From the NCBI GenBank assembly GCA_036266075.1, contig DATANV010000023.1:1-60904 (forward strand): DNA of 60,904 nucleotides, written 5' to 3'. The stretch's first letter is position 1; each line of letters opens with the position of its first letter. Below are positions 26,241 through 35,745 of this stretch, in pieces. The notes under the pieces were generated by a model. The model was not told where the DNA came from, searched no databases, and saw nothing but the letters and a program-made list of their open reading frames with translations. Source of the stretch: VRUE01 sp036266075 (lineage in GTDB: Bacteria; Actinomycetota; Thermoleophilia; Solirubrobacterales; 70-9). The translations under genes were made by a program, and so were the position numbers.

Positions 26241-28769
26241 GTGAGTAAGAGCATCCTGCTGATCAGCGGCGGCGCGCGGCACGCCCGCGACGTCTACGAG
26301 CGCGAGGAGAGGGTCGAGTGGGCGCAGGCGATGCCGCTGGTGCTCGAGAAGCTCGGCTACCTCGCCTTCGCCACCGCGGCGCCTGCGGCGCTCGCCGACT
26401 CGCGCACCTGGCAGCGGCACGCGGCGATCCTCGTCCCCCGCCTGCCCGCCGGCGCCTGGACGCCGCGAGCGCTGGAGCTGGCCGGGTCGGGTCGCGCCCA
26501 GCTGCTGGTCGAGCTGCCGCCGCCCCAGCTGCGCGCCGGGCTCGGCGTGCTCGCCGCGGAGCCGGCCTCGCGCGAAGGCCGGGTCACGGCGGTCGAGGAC
26601 GAGTTGGCGAATGCCGTCGCCACGGTCTCGACCCGCTCCAACACCTACATGCACCCGCCGCAGTCACGGCCGGTCGAGCGGGTCGACGGGCTCGCCTGGG
26701 ACCAGGTCGGCGTGCCGATCGAGGAGCGCCAGGCGCAGCGCTGGCGGGCGGTCGGCTGGGACTGCGAGCGCTGGCGAGTCGATCCAGCCGAGACCGAGGT
26801 CCTGGCCGAATGGACCGAGGCCGGCGGCGCCGAGGAGAGCTGGCCGGCGCTGGTGCGCCGCGGCTCGGTCCTCGCCGCCTCGTTCTCCCTCTTCGGCTTC
26901 CTCGGACAGCAGACGACCGTGCAGCCCTTCGAGCGGGCCGAGCACCTGATCTCGCCGCGACCGTTCCCGCTGGAGGCGCTGCTGGCCGCGCTGCTCGACC
27001 GGATGCACCGCCGCGCCGGCGTCCGCCGCCCGCGGGTGATGCCCTGGCCGGAGGGGGCCGAGTGGGCCCTCAGCGTCCGCCATGACTTCGACCGGGCGCA
27101 GTCCCACGGCCAGGTCGAACGCGTGCTGGCCGCCCACGCCGAGGCCGGCACCTCGGCCACCTGGTACTGGCGGGCGCGCCACGTCGAGGGCACCCGCACG
27201 GCGGCGGATCGCGTGCGGGCGCGGGGCAGCGACGGGGCCGCCGTCGCCCGCCGCGTCGCCGCGGCCCCCGGCCAGGAGGTCGCCCTGCACACCGAGCTGC
27301 CGTGGGTCTCCGGCGAGCAGGAGCGACGTGCGGTCGAGCGGGCGACCGGGCGGCCGACGCGCGGCACCTCCGCCCACGGGGACCCCAACTGCTTCCGCTG
27401 GCAGGGCGCCCCCAACGTCCTCTGGGCCGAGCGCCAGGGTTTCGCCTACACGGAGTTCATCTCCCAGGCGCACCTGCATCCGCACCGCTTCGCCGCCCTG
27501 TGTCCCGACGGCACGATCGAGACCTCGCGCATCATCTGCCTGCCTCACCACGAGTCCCTGGACCGCTCGACGACCCCCGGCGACGTCAACGCCGAGGGGG
27601 TCCTCGAAGCCGCCGAGTCCTATCAGCGGGCCGGCGGCCTGATGCAGGTGCTGAACCATCCCGACCTCAACCTCGAGGAGCTGACCGACCTGCTGCGCCG
27701 GCTGCCGATGGCGGGGCGGCTGGACTGGACCGCGGCCGAGGCGGCCGACTGGTGGCGGCGCACCCACGTGGCCTCCGAGCTGCAGCTCGAGCAGTACGAG
27801 AACGGCTCCGTCACGGCGCGCTCGCCGGGCGGCGTGCGCGGCGCGGTCCTCGAGTTGCTCGACCCCGACGGCGAGCGCCACCGCTACGCCCTGCACGTCG
27901 AGGCAGGCGGTGCGGTCACGGTTGGGGCCGCTGTCCCCGCCGGGAGCAACGGCTCCTCGCCGCAGCGCAACGGCCTCGCCGAGCGCTGGAGCGAGACAGT
28001 CGCCCCGGCCTTCGTGCGTGCCGCCCGCTCCTACTACGCTGACAACGGAATCGACGCCGGCTCCGCCGACGCCGAAGGCACGCTGGCGACCAACTCCAGC
28101 CTGGTCCCCAGCCGGGTCGAGGCGGTGCGCCGCTGCCTCGAGGAGCTGGGGGGCGTGAGCTCGCTCGCCGGCGCGCGGGTGCTCGATTGCGGCGCCGGCT
28201 TCGGTGCCTTCGCGGCTTATATGTCGTTGCAGCGCGACGCCCCGCTGGTCACCGCGGTCGAGGTGCGACCCGAGTTCGCGGCGCTCGCCGGCGGCGTCGC
28301 CACGCAGACCGGGCTCGACGGGGTCACCTACGAGGTGGGGGACATGCGCGCCCTCGACTCGCTGGACGACGACAGCTTCGACGCGGTCATCGTCAACAAC
28401 GCCTTCATCTACCTGACGTCGAGGCGGGACATGCAGCAGGCGGTCGCCGAGCTGCGCCGGGTGACCGCGCCGGGCGGCCATGTCTGTCTGTTCCACGCCA
28501 ACAGCTGGCAGCTGCGCGAGCCGTTCACCGGCGCGCCGCTCGTCCATCTGCTGCCGGGCGCCGTCGCCGAGCCGCTCTCGCGGCTGACCGGCTGGCGGCA
28601 CAACCACGGCCGCGTGCGCCTCATCTCGCCCCCCGCGCTGCGTCGCATGCTGCGCGGCGCCGGCTTTGACCGAGTCGAGATCGGCGCCCTGCAGGGCTCG
28701 CGCATGACCCGCCCGCCGCGCGCCTATCTGGGTCGCTTCTACGCCACGGTCGCGCGGCGACCGGAGTAG
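26241..28769 (+). CDS. Deacetylase-like / SAM methyltransferase fusion
   Basis: 842 residues from a GTG. Residues 1-260 are an unrecognised alpha/beta region. Residues about 275-500 resemble a NodB-type domain (LSVRHDFDRAQ, EVALHTELPW, GTSAHGDPN). Residues about 635-840 are a methyltransferase: VLDCGAGFGAFAAYM, VTAVEVRPEF, YEVGDMRALDSLDDDSFDAVIVNNAF. The combination suggests deacetylation and methylation of the same glycan unit, but substrate is unknown. It ends four bases before the flippase gene. Confidence 0.7.
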   Translation: MSKSILLISGGARHARDVYEREERVEWAQAMPLVLEKLGYLAFATAAPAALADSRTWQRHAAILVPRLPAGAWTPRALELAGSGRAQLLVELPPPQLRAGLGVLAAEPASREGRVTAVEDELANAVATVSTRSNTYMHPPQSRPVERVDGLAWDQVGVPIEERQAQRWRAVGWDCERWRVDPAETEVLAEWTEAGGAEESWPALVRRGSVLAASFSLFGFLGQQTTVQPFERAEHLISPRPFPLEALLAALLDRMHRRAGVRRPRVMPWPEGAEWALSVRHDFDRAQSHGQVERVLAAHAEAGTSATWYWRARHVEGTRTAADRVRARGSDGAAVARRVAAAPGQEVALHTELPWVSGEQERRAVERATGRPTRGTSAHGDPNCFRWQGAPNVLWAERQGFAYTEFISQAHLHPHRFAALCPDGTIETSRIICLPHHESLDRSTTPGDVNAEGVLEAAESYQRAGGLMQVLNHPDLNLEELTDLLRRLPMAGRLDWTAAEAADWWRRTHVASELQLEQYENGSVTARSPGGVRGAVLELLDPDGERHRYALHVEAGGAVTVGAAVPAGSNGSSPQRNGLAERWSETVAPAFVRAARSYYADNGIDAGSADAEGTLATNSSLVPSRVEAVRRCLEELGGVSSLAGARVLDCGAGFGAFAAYMSLQRDAPLVTAVEVRPEFAALAGGVATQTGLDGVTYEVGDMRALDSLDDDSFDAVIVNNAFIYLTSRRDMQQAVAELRRVTAPGGHVCLFHANSWQLREPFTGAPLVHLLPGAVAEPLSRLTGWRHNHGRVRLISPPALRRMLRGAGFDRVEIGALQGSRMTRPPRAYLGRFYATVARRPE

Positions 28770-28773
28770 CGCG

Positions 28774-30675
28774 ATGGACGGCACGCCGAGCTCGAACGGA
28801 GGGCACAGCGTCGGCACCCGCTTCGCCGGGCGCATCGGCCGCCATGCCGTCGCCTACGGCGCCGGCTCCTTCTCAGCCGGTTTCGCGGCGCTGGTCAGCG
28901 TCGCCGTCTTCACCCGCTATCTCGACCCGAGCGAATTCGGCAAGATGGCGGTGCTGACCACGGTGACGATGCTCGTCACGCTGCTCACCAGCCTGACGAT
29001 CCTGCCGGGCACGATGCGGCGCACGTACGGCACGACCGGCGACGGCGACGTCGAAGCAGTCGACGAGGAGGTCGCTGCGGTCGTCTCGAGCGACCCCGCC
29101 CTGGTGACGAGCACCGGGCTGGCGATGATCCTGGCGACGGGCGGCGCCGTCCTCGCCGTCGTCCTCGTCCTCAAGGACCCTGTCGCAGAGCTGTTCGGTC
29201 CACGCAGCGACGGCGGCCTGATCCTGCTGGCGGCTGGTGCGGGGGTCGCGGCCTCGGTGATGCGCTTCGGCCAGTACCAGCTGCGAATGCAGCTTCGCTC
29301 GGTTGCCTTCCTGATGGTCTCGCTGGTCTTCTCGTTCGGCAGCATCGCGGTGGCGATCCCGCTGCTCGCCACCGGCGTAGGGATCGAAGGCGTGCTGATC
29401 GGCCTGATCGTCGCGGCGGGGCTGGCGGCCGCGCTGTCCCTCGTGCTCATCCGCCACGACCTGCGTCCGGCGCTCTCGCTGCGCGAGGCGGCGGCGATCA
29501 TGCGCGGCGGCGGCGCCTACCTGCCGGTCATCCTCTCCTTCCAGACCCTGCAGTTGGCGGACACGCTGTTCGTCGCTGGCCTTGCCAGCTTCAGCCAGAC
29601 GGGGCTCTACCGGGTCGCGCAGAAAGTCTCGATGCCGGTCGGCTTCGGGACCTCGATCTTCCAGCAGAGCTGGGGGCCGATGCGGCACGACATGACCCAA
29701 GTTGCGGTCGACAAGCTGGACGAGTCGGGCGAGTATTCGGCGCGCCTGCTGACTTACTACGCGGTGTTCATCAGCTCGCTCGTGTTGACGATCGCGGTGC
29801 TGGCGGAGCAGCTGGTGCGTTTGGCGCCGAGCAGCTTCGGCGACGCGGCGACGCTGGTGCCGATCACGACGATCAGCCTGGCTGGCCACGGCTGGTTCAT
29901 CTTCGCCTACCGCACCGCGCGGGTGAAGAAGAAAATGCACTGGCTGGTCGGCCTCTCGATCGCGGCGGCGGTCCTCTTCGGGCTCGCCGCGGTGGCATTG
30001 ATCCCCGTAATCGGCGCCGCCGGCGCTCCGCTTGCCGCCGCCGCAGCCTGGGGGATCGTGACGATGACGATGCTGGTGCTCGGCCAGCGCAACGAACCGC
30101 TGCCGATCGAATACGGCAAGCTGGCGACGCTGGCGTTGCTGACCCTGGCGGCGTGGGCCATCTCGCACCTGCTCTTCCCGGACACGCTGCTGGGGGTAGT
30201 GGGAGAGGTGGCGATTCTGCTGCTCTGGGGCGCGGCGCTGTTCCTCGTCCGGATCGTCCCCTTCGAGGAGGTGCGCTCGCTGGTCAGTTACGTCCGCGAC
30301 GCGACGGGAATCGAGTCCAAGCGCCGGCTGCGCGCACGGATCGCCGCCCTCGACGGCGTCGATGCCCAGCTGGTCGACCAGCTGGTCCGCCAGAAGCACG
30401 CCCCCGAGGACGTCGCCGCCCGCACCGGCCTATCCGAGGACGAGGTAATGGCCCGCGCGGTCCACGCCCTGCGCTCTGCCGCCGGCGGCGGCGAGCCGAC
30501 CGAGTCCGACGCCAAGCTCGGCCACCTGCTCCTCATCCGCCGCCCCCATGCCGAACAGCACCTCGGCCTGATGGCGATGGTCAACGAGGGCGCCGACCCG
30601 ATCGACGCCGATCTGGTGGTGCGGGCCGCGGCGGCGGCCAATTCGCGTCGCTGGCGCTCCCCGGAGGGGCGCTGA
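28774..30675 (+). CDS. Wzx-type polysaccharide flippase with cytoplasmic C-terminal extension
   Basis: 633 residues. Residues about 20-500 contain some 12-14 hydrophobic segments in the pattern of the MOP/polysaccharide-synthase family (start YGAGSFSAGFAALVSVAVFTRYL, the usual FTRYLDPSEFG). It would move lipid-linked repeat units across the membrane. The last 120 residues are soluble and include a helix-turn-helix-like stretch (HAPEDVAARTGLSEDEVMAR), unusual for a flippase. The sulfotransferase GTG follows immediately after its stop. Confidence 0.85.
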   Translation: MDGTPSSNGGHSVGTRFAGRIGRHAVAYGAGSFSAGFAALVSVAVFTRYLDPSEFGKMAVLTTVTMLVTLLTSLTILPGTMRRTYGTTGDGDVEAVDEEVAAVVSSDPALVTSTGLAMILATGGAVLAVVLVLKDPVAELFGPRSDGGLILLAAGAGVAASVMRFGQYQLRMQLRSVAFLMVSLVFSFGSIAVAIPLLATGVGIEGVLIGLIVAAGLAAALSLVLIRHDLRPALSLREAAAIMRGGGAYLPVILSFQTLQLADTLFVAGLASFSQTGLYRVAQKVSMPVGFGTSIFQQSWGPMRHDMTQVAVDKLDESGEYSARLLTYYAVFISSLVLTIAVLAEQLVRLAPSSFGDAATLVPITTISLAGHGWFIFAYRTARVKKKMHWLVGLSIAAAVLFGLAAVALIPVIGAAGAPLAAAAAWGIVTMTMLVLGQRNEPLPIEYGKLATLALLTLAAWAISHLLFPDTLLGVVGEVAILLLWGAALFLVRIVPFEEVRSLVSYVRDATGIESKRRLRARIAALDGVDAQLVDQLVRQKHAPEDVAARTGLSEDEVMARAVHALRSAAGGGEPTESDAKLGHLLLIRRPHAEQHLGLMAMVNEGADPIDADLVVRAAAAANSRRWRSPEGR

Positions 30676-31494
30676 GTGGCGTCGGACTTGGAACCGGTTG
30701 CGGTCGGTGGCGTGGCCGGGAGCGGCACCCGTGTCATCGCCCACCTGGTACGTGAGCTCGGCTTCTATATCGGCGACGAGCTCAACGGCGCCCTGGACAA
30801 TCTTTGGTTCGGCTTCCTCTTGGGGCGGCCGAACTGGTACCGCGCGAACCCGGCGGAGGTACCGGTTGCCCTGAGCGCGTTCGAGAAAGCGATGCGGGGC
30901 AATCCCACGTTCGACGCCACGGAGCGGGCGGTCGTTCGCGGCGCCGTCGACGGCAAGGGCCCCCAGTTCGAGGAACCCGGTTTGGATCCCCGTGCAACCG
31001 CGCGCCGGGCTGAGATTGCCCACTCGATGGAGAGATCGCAGGGCCCGTCGGCCGACGCTCCCGGCTGGGGCTGGAAGCTGCCGGACACCCACCTCTTTTT
31101 AGGGCAACTGGCCGTGACTTTCCCGGGCATGAAATACGTTCACGTGATCCGCGAGGGAGTGGACCTGACCAACAAGGAGAAGAGCGAGCGCCAGGTTCGC
31201 TCCTGGGGCTCGCGCTTCGGCCTGGAGATGCCGGCCGATGGGCGGCCGGTCGCCGCGAGCACGGTCTTGGACTATTGGGATGCCGCCAACCGACAAGCGT
31301 TGCGATTGGGCCCGACGCTGTTTGGGGACCGCTTTCTCCTGCTGCACTACGAGTCCGTCTGCAGTCATCCGGCAGCCACGCTGGCAACGGTCTCGAGCTT
31401 CCTTGGGGTGCGGCCGGACCCCACCGCCGTCAAAGAGTTCTCCGCCTTTGTCCGGCCGCCGCAACACGGCACTGCCGAGCGTCTCGAGGGGTAG
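30676..31494 (+). CDS. Sulfotransferase family protein (2)
   Basis: 272 residues from the GTG directly after the flippase stop. PAPS loop VGGVAGSGTRVIAHLV (9-24), GWGWKLPDTHLFL, then YVHVIREGVDLTNKEKSE for the 3'-phosphate and LLHYESVCSHPAATL near the end. Forms an operon with the deacetylase-methyltransferase and the flippase. Likely sulfates the glycan before export. Confidence 0.8.
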   Translation: MASDLEPVAVGGVAGSGTRVIAHLVRELGFYIGDELNGALDNLWFGFLLGRPNWYRANPAEVPVALSAFEKAMRGNPTFDATERAVVRGAVDGKGPQFEEPGLDPRATARRAEIAHSMERSQGPSADAPGWGWKLPDTHLFLGQLAVTFPGMKYVHVIREGVDLTNKEKSERQVRSWGSRFGLEMPADGRPVAASTVLDYWDAANRQALRLGPTLFGDRFLLLHYESVCSHPAATLATVSSFLGVRPDPTAVKEFSAFVRPPQHGTAERLEG

Positions 31495-31516
31495 CCGTCC
31501 TCAAGCGACTGGTCGG

Positions 31517-33112
31517 TCACTGCTCTTGGCCCAGCGATAGAACCGTGATGAGCGTGGCATCGGCGGCGTGCGAGCGTAGCGTCGCCGTGCAGACGGCGTT
31601 CCGCTGGCGATCGCCGGGATAGGTCCAACCGAGGAGCGGGTCCTCACGGCCACGATCGAGCGCGATACCGGCCTCGCCGCTTGGGTCGAACAGCGTCGCC
31701 ACCGGGATGCCTTCGCAGCTGAGAGCGATTGATCCCTTGCCCGCCTCGCGCGCGGTGAGCTCGGGGCCGAAGTGGAAGTGGCGTGTGTACTCATGTTCGT
31801 CATCTGAGCGCACCTCGTCGATGACGACCAGCATCTTCTGCGGTTGGTAGAGCAGGATGCGCTGATGCTCGACGCCCTGGCCGGCCAGCAACGGGTTACG
31901 GACGACAAGCGCAGACCACCCGTCGCCCTCGCCAGCTGCCAGCAGGCCGGATCCGTAAGGCGCCGCGCCGCGCCACTCGAAGTCGCGCCCATCGACGGTA
32001 AGGACGTTGTGGGCGCTGGCGCTACGCGCGTAGAGGCGATCCGGCTCCGTCTCGTAATAACCCCAGCGGCCGGCGTCGCCCAAAACGACCCGCCCGCCCT
32101 CGACGAGCAGGAAGCCGGCGTCGTCGGCGTGCTTGTGGGCGGAGCTGTGGTAGGCGGAGCTGACGGCGAGATAGCTCTCGCCGTCGCGCACGAAAGCTTG
32201 GCCGCTCTCAGGCAGCGCGTTCATGCCGCGAAGGGTGGCCGCGGTTTCGCGTGCCCACTGCGGCGCCGGCAGGTCGTCCGTGTCGCCTAGCTGCGCCATG
32301 CGGCCGCCCGGCGTCACCTGCCAGGCGGCGGTGCGGCGCATGCGCTCGAGCAGGTCGCCGAGCTCCGGCAGCTCGGAGACGTTGGCGGCGAGCCGCGCGA
32401 CCATGTCGAGGATCGCGAGTTGGTAGGCGGGCGAGTGCTCGAGGTGGGCTCCGTCGGCAAAGCTGACCGTCTCGCCCAGCGTCGCCTTCATCCGCGCCAC
32501 CGCCAGCTCGCGCCAAGCCGGCGCCGCCGGCGACTCCGGCAGCAGCCGCGCCAGCAGGTACAGCCCCTCGTCCTGGAAGAGGCCGTGGTTGTTGCCGGCG
32601 GCGTAGTTGCCGCCGTCGGCGAGGAAGTCCCCATGCCGCTCGGCCGCCTCCAGCAGCAGCTCGGCCTCCCCGTCGTCGAGCGTGCCGTCGGCGAGGCAGG
32701 CGCTCAGCACATAGGCGACGTAGGGCGCCCGCAATCCGACCGCCATGTCGTACCAGGCGAACTCGCTCTGCTCGTCGGCCTCACCGCCTCGATCGCCCGC
32801 CGCGAGCAGGTGCACCCGCGCCCAGTCGAGCACCACGTCCCGCGCCACCGCCAGCGTCTCCACGTCCCCGCCGGTCGCGTGCCGCGCCAGCGCCTCCTTC
32901 AACCAGGTGAGCGTCTGCAGCTCATAGCGCCAGGTCCGGCTCCCGTGCGGATCCTGCAGCCAGTCGATTGTGGGACGAAGCTCCTCTGCGTGTCCGTAGA
33001 CGTAAAACCGGCCACTTAAGATCGCTTTTCGGGTCGGCCGCCTGACCCGCCACGGACCCACAACCTGAGCCTCGGGAAGCTCGAGCGCCCAAAGCTCCAT
33101 GGTCGGCCCCAT
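31517..33112 (-). CDS. Heparinase II/III family protein (third)
   Basis: 531 residues. Motifs GNNHGLFQDEGLYLLARL, HLEHSPAYQLAILDM and HKHADDAGFLLVEGG, GDAGRWGYYETEPDRLYAR. Highly similar in length and sequence to the protein at 11123-12739, so the two are paralogues. A TACGCT -10 element ends seven bases before the ATG, which predicts a leaderless message. No signal peptide. Probable uronate-linkage lyase. Confidence 0.85.
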   Translation of the reverse strand: MGPTMELWALELPEAQVVGPWRVRRPTRKAILSGRFYVYGHAEELRPTIDWLQDPHGSRTWRYELQTLTWLKEALARHATGGDVETLAVARDVVLDWARVHLLAAGDRGGEADEQSEFAWYDMAVGLRAPYVAYVLSACLADGTLDDGEAELLLEAAERHGDFLADGGNYAAGNNHGLFQDEGLYLLARLLPESPAAPAWRELAVARMKATLGETVSFADGAHLEHSPAYQLAILDMVARLAANVSELPELGDLLERMRRTAAWQVTPGGRMAQLGDTDDLPAPQWARETAATLRGMNALPESGQAFVRDGESYLAVSSAYHSSAHKHADDAGFLLVEGGRVVLGDAGRWGYYETEPDRLYARSASAHNVLTVDGRDFEWRGAAPYGSGLLAAGEGDGWSALVVRNPLLAGQGVEHQRILLYQPQKMLVVIDEVRSDDEHEYTRHFHFGPELTAREAGKGSIALSCEGIPVATLFDPSGEAGIALDRGREDPLLGWTYPGDRQRNAVCTATLRSHAADATLITVLSLGQEQ

Positions 33113-33119
33113 AGCCGTT

Positions 33120-33125
33120 AGCGTA
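33120..33125 (-). promoter_or_regulatory. -10 element TACGCT (minus strand), predicted leaderless
   Basis: TACGCT on the minus strand, seven bases before the ATG at 33112. The same GGTACGCT octamer precedes the GTG at 36698. Confidence 0.45.
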
Positions 33126-33195
33126 CCAAGGAGAAATCGGTGATTTTCCCGCCCCGACTCGCAGCTGAGTTGTTTGGATACGCTACCTATTGTCG

Positions 33196-34200
33196 ATGGG
33201 AAGGGAAGAGGCTGACGAGGCGGGGCGCCGATACGACAGCGCCTCGACGATGCTGTCGCGGGTCGGGTTCACCGGGTGGTTGCAACGGCGGATCGACGAA
33301 CGCCGCGCTGCCGCGGTGGTGCGTTTCGGCGACGGGGAGGAGGCATTTCTCAGGGTGGACCGTAACGACGACCGGTCGATCGAGTTCGCCGGCGGCAAAT
33401 TGGCCAAGCAGACTGGCGTGCGACCGAGCACGAAGACGGTCCTGGAGATTCAGCGATCGGTGGTGGAAGCATTCGACGAGGCGGATGTCCTTGGAATCCT
33501 CTTCCAAAGACAGAGAGTGCTCTCTGGAGGAAGGCTCGACGGGGTAGGCTCGAAGACGGGGCTGACGGCCCTTTACCGAGACCGCCTTGCATCGGGCAGA
33601 AGGCCAACTGCGCTCGCCCGTCGTCGCCTCGGCCACGATGTCTTCGGCGTGCTGCCCGGTTTGCTTGGGGGTCGCCTGGTGAGCGTGATCTCCTGCCGCG
33701 ATTTGGCACCGGTGCTCGAGCGCAGATGGGGTCTGGACGGCGTGGCCGTTTATCAGGTCCCCTCGCAGTACACGACCCGCGATCTTGACGGCCCCTTTGA
33801 GGCCGCGATGCATGGTGTGCCGATCTGGCCCGACGCCCACGACCGGGTGCGCGACGAAATCACTGTGCGCGAGCCGGGCGAGGTCTTCCTCGTCGGTGCC
33901 GGCATCTGCGGCAAGGATCTCTGCGTCCACGTGCGTCGGCAGGGAGGGATAGCGCTCGACATGGGGTCCGCGCTCGATCGGGTGGTGGGAAAAGTCACCC
34001 GTGGGCCCTGGCGTGAGGCGTTTCTCCTGCGAGCCCAGGGAATGTCAGTGGCCGAGATCGCCAGCTCCCTGGAAGAACGGTATGAAAAGGAGTTCGATCG
34101 GGAAGAGATCTCGAAGCTGATCGCCCGGGAGCAACCGCGCTCGACCGACGATCCATTCGAGCTCCCGTGGACGAAGAGCACAGTGAGTTCCCCACGATAA
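33196..34200 (+). CDS. GT-D fold glycosyltransferase with HTH-like tail
   Basis: 334 residues from ATG 33196 (a TTG two codons upstream is possible). VVRFGDGEEAFL (41-52) and FLVGAGICGKDLCVHVRRQG with ALDMGSALD are the two signatures of GT-D/DUF1792 enzymes, which use the R-F-G-D-G-E loop at the donor site. The last 75 residues (LRAQGMSVAEIASSLEERY, DREEISKLIA) read as a helix-turn-helix-like module, unusual for the family. A TACGCT element lies at 33179-33184. Divergent from the heparinase. Confidence 0.75.
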   Translation: MGREEADEAGRRYDSASTMLSRVGFTGWLQRRIDERRAAAVVRFGDGEEAFLRVDRNDDRSIEFAGGKLAKQTGVRPSTKTVLEIQRSVVEAFDEADVLGILFQRQRVLSGGRLDGVGSKTGLTALYRDRLASGRRPTALARRRLGHDVFGVLPGLLGGRLVSVISCRDLAPVLERRWGLDGVAVYQVPSQYTTRDLDGPFEAAMHGVPIWPDAHDRVRDEITVREPGEVFLVGAGICGKDLCVHVRRQGGIALDMGSALDRVVGKVTRGPWREAFLLRAQGMSVAEIASSLEERYEKEFDREEISKLIAREQPRSTDDPFELPWTKSTVSSPR

Positions 34201-34215
34201 CTTGCGTTCGGTGAA

Positions 34216-34896
34216 TCAGAAGCGATAGCCGAAGCGGTCGATAACCGGCTTGCAAGACTTGGCGACCAGGTTGGCCAGATCGTCGTCGTAGTACTCGCGA
34301 TACGGACGCCGACGCCGGGTCGCTTTGACTGGCGCAGCGGCGTGGATCCTCGCCATCGCGCCATCCGGAAGCTCGACCTCGAGCCGCAGGAGAAACCGTT
34401 CGAGGTCGTCGACCAGTGTCTCGAAGCGGCCGATCGTGAGCCGGTCGGAGCCAAGCCCCGCTCCAAAGAAATCCAGGAAGCGAGTGGTGCAAAAGTCACG
34501 TTTTAAGGCGAGCGGCCGGACGCGCCGGGAATCTTCGGCCATCAGACGCGCGAGCTCGGGGTCGTCGCACCCCGGCATCCCGGTGCACGCATTTTGCACC
34601 GTCGTTGCAAAGTCGTTCTTTCCATTCGCGAACATAAGGCGGAAGATGACATTGTCCGGTCGACGGCTCTGCATGAAGTGGTACCAGGAGACGTACCAGT
34701 CCCACGGATTTCGCACATAAGCAAGAACTGGCAAGTCCATGGCCTCGGGCGGGATATCGGCCCATCCGGCGTGCAGCTTGTCGGGCGCGCCGTCGCGCAG
34801 CGATCCCTTCGGCAGCGCGCAAGCGAGGGACTCCGTAATGAACGTGCCGCCAGTCTTTTGGAAGTGAAGGAAGACAAAGCGCTCGTGAATCAGCAT
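34216..34896 (-). CDS. Sulfotransferase family protein (3)
   Basis: 226 residues. Starts FVFLHFQKTGGTFITESL (PAPS loop QKTGGT), then VLAYVRNPWDWYVSWYHFM, IGRFETLVDDLERFL and the C-terminal PYREYYDDDLANLV ... RFGYRF typical of sulfotransferase family 2 / carbohydrate sulfotransferases. Last gene of a leftward run that starts at 37320. Confidence 0.85.
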   Translation of the reverse strand: MLIHERFVFLHFQKTGGTFITESLACALPKGSLRDGAPDKLHAGWADIPPEAMDLPVLAYVRNPWDWYVSWYHFMQSRRPDNVIFRLMFANGKNDFATTVQNACTGMPGCDDPELARLMAEDSRRVRPLALKRDFCTTRFLDFFGAGLGSDRLTIGRFETLVDDLERFLLRLEVELPDGAMARIHAAAPVKATRRRRPYREYYDDDLANLVAKSCKPVIDRFGYRF

Positions 34897-34962
34897 CGCT
34901 GGGCACTATGACAACCAAAGTCGACAGGCGGAGTGCCACGGCCGATCACGGCGATTAGCGCG

Positions 34963-35745
34963 CTAGATGAATTCCGCCAGCCACCCGGGCTCGTCTTTCT
35001 CTATGCGCTCGAACACCGCCGCCGACTGCCGTTCGTTGCGCTCCAGTAGGCCCCTTTCGGTCTGCTCATCGGCCGATTCATCCTTGAGAGCCAGCATGTC
35101 GATACGTGGAAGCGGTCGCCGAAAGCCCGCGCCGTGGTGATAGATGGTGTCGCCATATACGGCGAAGAGAAGTGGATGCAGGTTCCTCCGGTTGCTGCGC
35201 AGGACCTGGCTCCATGGCGTACCGCTGAGCTCCAGTTGACGCAGCAGGTTCGAGCCCACGTCGCTCGTGGGGCGCCTTCGCAGGCCTGGCCTGACGAAGC
35301 CCTTGCTCCAGTCTCCCGGCAGGCTCCTCCAGGTCCCGACGTCGGTGACGCAGAAGCAGGGGTGCGGATGCGGACTTTCGACCTCGGCCCGGCGCACCGC
35401 CATGAGCGGTGCGTCGGCGAGACCCGAAGCGAGCAGCGGAGCCGGATCGGCGATCGGGAAGGCGTCGCCGTCGAGGAACATCAAAAGGTCGTCATCCTCT
35501 GCCTCACGGCAGATTTCGGCAGCGAGGAGATTCAGCTTGCCCGCATGGTCGACGCCGCTGTTCAGGCTCTCGGGACGGTCTCGTTCGTGATCGACCAGAT
35601 GGTCGAAGTACGTGCCGTAAGAGATATCTATCCCCTCCAGCGATGCCCAGACCCGGTACTCGCTCTCCATGTGTCTGCGCAGTTCCCGCGCTTGGATCGG
35701 GATCCAGCGATGGGTATTGAAGTGAAGGGTTGCAATGTGAATCAT
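34963..35745 (-). CDS. GT-A-like glycosyltransferase, paralogue of 38343-39134
   Basis: 260 residues from the ATG at 35745, which overlaps the upstream stop (ATGA). IHIATLHFNTHRWIPIQARE, then DDDLLMFLDGDAFPIADPA with the DGD metal motif, HPHPCFCVT and YHHGAGFRRP. Overall it matches its paralogue from end to end. No assigned GT number from memory; a nucleotide-sugar transferase is the best inference. Encoded directly after a sulfotransferase, as is the paralogue. Confidence 0.7.
   Translation of the reverse strand: MIHIATLHFNTHRWIPIQARELRRHMESEYRVWASLEGIDISYGTYFDHLVDHERDRPESLNSGVDHAGKLNLLAAEICREAEDDDLLMFLDGDAFPIADPAPLLASGLADAPLMAVRRAEVESPHPHPCFCVTDVGTWRSLPGDWSKGFVRPGLRRRPTSDVGSNLLRQLELSGTPWSQVLRSNRRNLHPLLFAVYGDTIYHHGAGFRRPLPRIDMLALKDESADEQTERGLLERNERQSAAVFERIEKDEPGWLAEFI

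Noticed and set aside
26664..28835. 723-codon minus-strand frame opposite the deacetylase-methyltransferase fusion
   Set aside because: Arg/Gly-rich shadow of a GC-rich gene with clear motifs on the other strand.
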